A DNA stretch of 64,000 nucleotides from JAEZDR01 sp039811185 (lineage in GTDB: Bacteria > Bacteroidota > Bacteroidia > Chitinophagales > Chitinophagaceae): contig JBDHYF010000002.1 of assembly GCA_039811185.1 (NCBI GenBank), positions 310,001 to 374,000 of the forward strand, in the 5' to 3' direction. The notes below the pieces were generated by a model, which was given only the letters and a program-made list of their open reading frames with translations, was not told the DNA's origin and searched no databases. Positions within the stretch are counted from its first letter, which is position 1. Each line of letters begins with the position of its first letter. The position numbers and the translations under genes were made by a program. This document shows positions 61,283-64,000 of the stretch, piece after piece.

Positions 61283-62165
61283 ATATCCGATCGTGAAGCG
61301 GCCCATACTCGGGTTTGTATTCCCTTTTCCAACGCTTATGCGTCCATAAATAATTTGCGGGATTCTTTTTAATCGCCTCTTCAATAAAACGGATCATGTG
61401 TTTGGATATATAGCCATCCGGCGTTTCCCGTGGTGTTGTCGTCATTGTTTCCAAATGGGCTCTGTAGTAGCCGCGCTTTACTTTTTCGAAAGAAACCATT
61501 ATCACCACAGTATTGTTCTTTTTTGCTCCTTTTTCGGGCCCGGTTACAAAAGGAGCAGCCACACCGAAAAACGGATACCAAAACGCCTTTTCCAGCTTTA
61601 ATGTGCTTTGATCGGCCACAATGCCAATAGCATATTTGCCTTTACTGAGTTTGATGAACTGACTGGAAAAATCGTAGGCAGAAATGAGATAGGTGCCGAA
61701 GCGCTTCCGCATATTATAAATGATACGGTCGAAGGCTTTGTTTGCAATCGGCTTATAAACGCCAAGGAAGGGATACTGGCTGTAGTGGCCAAGCGCCAGG
61801 TTAATATACTCCCAGTTAAAGAAATGCCCGGAATGCAGTTGCACCCTGTTATGCGTATGATAATATTGATTCAGTTCTTCAAAATTGCCCGTCATTCTTT
61901 TTTCAAACGATTTTTTTGAAATCGAAATCAGCTTAATCATTTCAATAAATGAATCGGTAAAAAGCTGATAGAATTCCTTTTCAATTTTCAGCCGTTCGGC
62001 ATCTGTTTTTTCGGGAAAAGCAATCTTCAGGTTTTTCTTCACTACCTCGCGCCGGTAACGAACAACGTAATAGATAATCAGGAAAGCAAGATCGCTGAGC
62101 AGGTACAGCAACCTGAAAGGAAGACGGCTCAGCAGATAAAAAAACGGAAATAGGATATAGTACAT
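61281..62165 (-). CDS. LpxL/HtrB-like lipid A or lysophospholipid acyltransferase
   Basis: A 294-residue membrane-bound acyltransferase from the ATG at 62165. An N-terminal hydrophobic anchor is followed by the LPLAT-type catalytic HX4E motif HFFNWE (in QLHSGHFFNWEYI), and GIVADQSTLKLEKAFWYPFFG, typical of lipid A late acyltransferases. It would add a secondary acyl chain to lipid A or an aminolipid. It follows sixA by 29 bases on the same strand. The exact acceptor cannot be told. Confidence 0.87.
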   Translation of the reverse strand: MYYILFPFFYLLSRLPFRLLYLLSDLAFLIIYYVVRYRREVVKKNLKIAFPEKTDAERLKIEKEFYQLFTDSFIEMIKLISISKKSFEKRMTGNFEELNQYYHTHNRVQLHSGHFFNWEYINLALGHYSQYPFLGVYKPIANKAFDRIIYNMRKRFGTYLISAYDFSSQFIKLSKGKYAIGIVADQSTLKLEKAFWYPFFGVAAPFVTGPEKGAKKNNTVVIMVSFEKVKRGYYRAHLETMTTTPRETPDGYISKHMIRFIEEAIKKNPANYLWTHKRWKREYKPEYGPLHDRI

Positions 62166-62194
62166 TACGATAAAAAGGCAAAGATACTGCTCCT

Positions 62195-62683
62195 CTAAAG
62201 TTTTGGATATTCGAAAAACCAAAACAGTTTCTCTATGTCTGCAAAATCGCTCCACAACTTAATGTCGCACTTCACCGCAAAAACACCGCAAGTGGGCATG
62301 TTATCAAGCTTTACGTTACACAGCCCGTTCACAAAATCGGTGATGCCCGGATTATGCGCAAACAGTGCCACCGTTTTGCAGTCGTTGCCGGCCGACGAGA
62401 TAACTTCGTAAAAGCGCTCAGGCGCCGGATTGTATAGATTCGGCACAGTAAAGAAATTGCTTTTTTTTACGTTCAGTTCTTTGGCAAAAATTTCGGCCGT
62501 TGTCAATGCCCTTAGTGCAGGACTGGTGTAAATGCAGTCGATGTTCACTTCCTTTTTTTTGAGGCGCTTTGCCATTTTTGGCGCGTCTTCAAACCCCCGC
62601 TCATTTAAAGGGCGGTCAAAATCGCTTGTGGTAATGTTTTCCCAACTGCTTTTTGCGTGTCGTACAATCAATAGTTTTTTCAT
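62195..62683 (-). CDS. SixA-like histidine phosphatase
   Basis: The 162-residue protein belongs to the histidine phosphatase superfamily: catalytic RHAKSSW with His9 near the start, RPLNERGFEDAPKMA, TSPALRALTTAEIFA and the second catalytic His in LFAHNPGITDFV. Members of the SixA branch remove phosphate from phosphohistidine in signal-transfer proteins; a small-molecule substrate is also possible. A perfect terminator ends 3-5 bases before its ATG. Confidence 0.88.
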   Translation of the reverse strand: MKKLLIVRHAKSSWENITTSDFDRPLNERGFEDAPKMAKRLKKKEVNIDCIYTSPALRALTTAEIFAKELNVKKSNFFTVPNLYNPAPERFYEVISSAGNDCKTVALFAHNPGITDFVNGLCNVKLDNMPTCGVFAVKCDIKLWSDFADIEKLFWFFEYPKL

Positions 62684-62687
62684 AATT

Positions 62688-62708
62688 AAAAAGCGGCTTT
62701 TCAGCCGC
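62688..62708 (-). terminator. Terminator directly before the sixA start
   Basis: On the minus strand a 6-bp stem GCGGCU/AGCCGC (genomic 62693-62698 with 62703-62708) closes a GAAA tetraloop and is followed by UUUUUAAUU that runs into the sixA start codon. It ends the small gene at 62714-63052. Confidence 0.85.
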
Positions 62709-62713
62709 CTGTT

Positions 62714-63052
62714 TTACCTCTTGTTTAATCTTTCTTCGTCGTCAACCGGAATCTGTCTGATAAAATTGTCGTAGGCATCATTGTCGTGATTGGAGTATGC
62801 CCCGTAAGCATCAATGCTATAGCCAATCAGTCCGTCGTTGGCTTCTATCACATAAAGTGCAGTCATCTCCGACGGATCGGAATCGCCTTCAAACCGATAA
62901 ATTTTAATAATCTTTAGGTCCTGAGGCTGGTAAAATTTATTGTTACCTGCAGTGAATCCATTTTCGGAAATTTTGAATTCATTATCTTTTTTCTGAACCC
63001 TTAGCAACTCAAGAATTTGCGATAAGGTGTTCATTTTTTGGGTGCTGTCCAT
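62714..63052 (-). CDS. Conserved small protein of unknown function
   Basis: The 112-residue acidic cytoplasmic protein starts with a helix (MNTLSQILELLRVQKKDNEF, a second possible start at 63034) and continues as a beta-rich domain with FTAGNNKFYQPQDLKIIKIYRFEGDSDPSEM and YVIEANDGLIGYSIDAYG, ending in a charged tail. It has the look of a conserved Bacteroidota phosphoribosylpyrophosphate-unrelated hypothetical protein; I can give no function. It lies between the sigma-54 regulator and sixA on the same strand and is closed by a strong terminator. Confidence 0.72.
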   Translation of the reverse strand: MDSTQKMNTLSQILELLRVQKKDNEFKISENGFTAGNNKFYQPQDLKIIKIYRFEGDSDPSEMTALYVIEANDGLIGYSIDAYGAYSNHDNDAYDNFIRQIPVDDEERLNKR

Positions 63053-63094
63053 GCATTTGTTTTTGATGTAAATTCAAACAATATGCCTTTTTTA

Positions 63095-64000
63095 TTACAG
63101 CAGCAGTTCAAATGCTTTTAATTTGTTGTACAGCGTTTTTCTGTCGATGTTCAACAGCTCTGCCGCTTTCGTTTTATTAAAGTTTACTTTTTTAAGTGCG
63201 TCAACAATGGTTTGGTATTCTGCCATATAAGCAACCGATTTCAGGTTTTTTGAGGTCGGCAAAACGCTGTCCATCGGCAAATTTTCCACTCCCACAGCGG
63301 GGTGCACGTCCATTTTCATCGCGTCGGCAGGAAACATCTTTTTTGTGATGGTGGGCCCGGTTGCAAGCAAAACAGCTTTTCTAATTACATTTCGGAGTTC
63401 GCGCAGATTGCCCGGCCAGCTGTAATGCATAAAGATGTCCATCACGGCCTTATCGAATCCTTTTACGTCTTTATCAATCTCCTTATTCGTCATCTTTAAG
63501 AAGAAGTCAGCGAAAAGTGCAATATCCTCTTTTCGTTCTCTTAGCGGCGGAATGGAAATTGAAAACTCGTTGAAGCGATGATAAAGGTCTTCCCGGAAGT
63601 TTCCCTGTTGATAGGCCAACTGCAGGTCTTCATTCGAAGCCACGATGATCCTTACGTCCAAATCAATCTCCTTGGTACCGCCTACGCGTTTCACTTTGCG
63701 TTCCTGGATTACCCGGAGCAGCGAGGCCTGAATATTATAGGAGAGATTGGAAACTTCATCTAGAAACAGGGTGCCGCCGTTCGCCAGTTCAAAGTGGCCG
63801 TCTTTATCGTTTATGGCTCCTGTGAAAGCGCCTTTTACGTAGCCGAAAAGTTCGCTCGCAGCCAGATCTTTGGAAAGTGTTCCGCAATCCATGGCAATAA
63901 AGGGTTTGTCGGCACGCTTGCTAAGCCGGTGAATCGTGCGCGCCATTACTTCTTTTCCGGTGCCGCTTTCGCCATACAGCATAACGCTGTAGTCGGTTGG
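63095..64000 (-). CDS. Sigma-54-dependent response regulator (partial, C-terminal part)
   Basis: About 301 residues are visible; the gene goes on past the right edge, because the codons at 63983-64000 stay in frame before the first Met. Seen are the AAA+ domain with Walker A GESGTGKE, the sigma-54 contact loop GAFTGA, Walker B GGTLFLDEVSNL, the arginine-finger region LYHRFNEFSISIPPLRER and LPGNLRELRN-like SWPGNLRELRNVI, then a Fis-type helix-turn-helix (KTKAAELLNIDRKTLYNKL) at the C-terminus. The N-terminal receiver or sensor domain is not in the window. The target genes are unknown. Confidence 0.93.
   Translation of the reverse strand, partial: PTDYSVMLYGESGTGKEVMARTIHRLSKRADKPFIAMDCGTLSKDLAASELFGYVKGAFTGAINDKDGHFELANGGTLFLDEVSNLSYNIQASLLRVIQERKVKRVGGTKEIDLDVRIIVASNEDLQLAYQQGNFREDLYHRFNEFSISIPPLRERKEDIALFADFFLKMTNKEIDKDVKGFDKAVMDIFMHYSWPGNLRELRNVIRKAVLLATGPTITKKMFPADAMKMDVHPAVGVENLPMDSVLPTSKNLKSVAYMAEYQTIVDALKKVNFNKTKAAELLNIDRKTLYNKLKAFELLL

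Noticed and set aside
1..64000. tRNA, rRNA, CRISPR array, integrase or transposase genes
   Set aside because: No TψC-type GTTCRANNC loops in cloverleaf context, no regularly spaced repeats and no recombinase motifs were seen on either strand.

Overview
This window comes from a member of the Bacteroidota, most likely a Chitinophagales/Sphingobacteriia-type bacterium. The signs are a PorP/SprF-family type IX secretion protein, a CHU_C (gliding-motility-associated C-terminal) sorting domain, a TonB-dependent receptor, ribosomal protein genes without strong Shine-Dalgarno sites, repeated TAnnTTTG boxes in front of genes (the -7 consensus of Bacteroidota sigma-A promoters), and family-specific genes (DUF3098 between ftsX and uppP, a 30-residue basic protein next to rng, HU-TPR order). 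It is ordinary chromosome of moderate GC, densely packed with housekeeping genes. I see no prophage, transposase, CRISPR array, rRNA or tRNA.

Layout. 1-9 kb: tail of an unknown Pro/Arg-rich protein, PorP/SprF, a PAS protein that looks like a histidine kinase without its ATPase, ParC, a methylcrotonyl-CoA-type carboxyltransferase, RNase HI, NagB, a secreted rhodanese and an unlisted 54-residue membrane protein. 9-14.9 kb: a GT39-type membrane glycosyltransferase, a secreted nucleotide pyrophosphatase/phosphodiesterase, an intergenic inverted-repeat element, a DUF6580 membrane protein, ManA and YraN. 14.9-18.2 kb: a three-gene minus-strand operon that looks like copper acquisition (OprC/NosA-like TonB receptor with CxxxM and HxM, a YtkA-like lipoprotein, a Cys/His-motif membrane protein). 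18.4-30.3 kb: rpmI-rplT, arginine decarboxylase, IspH, PncB, an aldehyde dehydrogenase, TopA, a SirB1-like protein and lipoamide dehydrogenase. 30.4-32.8 kb: a tight minus-strand operon of lipoprotein, CrcB fluoride channel, pyrophosphatase, TauE/SafE exporter and a 52-residue membrane protein. 32.9-45.3 kb: MnmA, LeuS, FtsX-DUF3098-UppP, ComF, RadA, a zinc peptidase, RNase E/G, the 30-residue basic protein, TPR protein and HU. 45.4-52.7 kb: a LytS/LytTR two-component pair, then copper nitrite reductase NirK (as a lipoprotein), a sulfatase-modifying-factor-like protein, SCO copper chaperone, lipoate ligase, a persulfide-dioxygenase-like MBL-rhodanese protein and a His-rich lipoprotein. 52.7-64 kb: LigA, ClpX, two ClpP paralogues, a decayed CHU_C-domain gene, MutY, SucD, an LpxL-like acyltransferase, SixA, a small unknown protein and the end of a sigma-54 response regulator.

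The two most system-like regions are both linked to copper: an outer-membrane copper uptake operon, and a nitrite reductase locus carrying its own copper chaperone (SCO) and an FGE-fold partner. A third locus joins a fluoride exporter to pyrophosphatase, an enzyme that fluoride inhibits. Everything here is read by eye: motifs and coordinates come directly from the sequence, functions from family knowledge, and pathway roles are inference.
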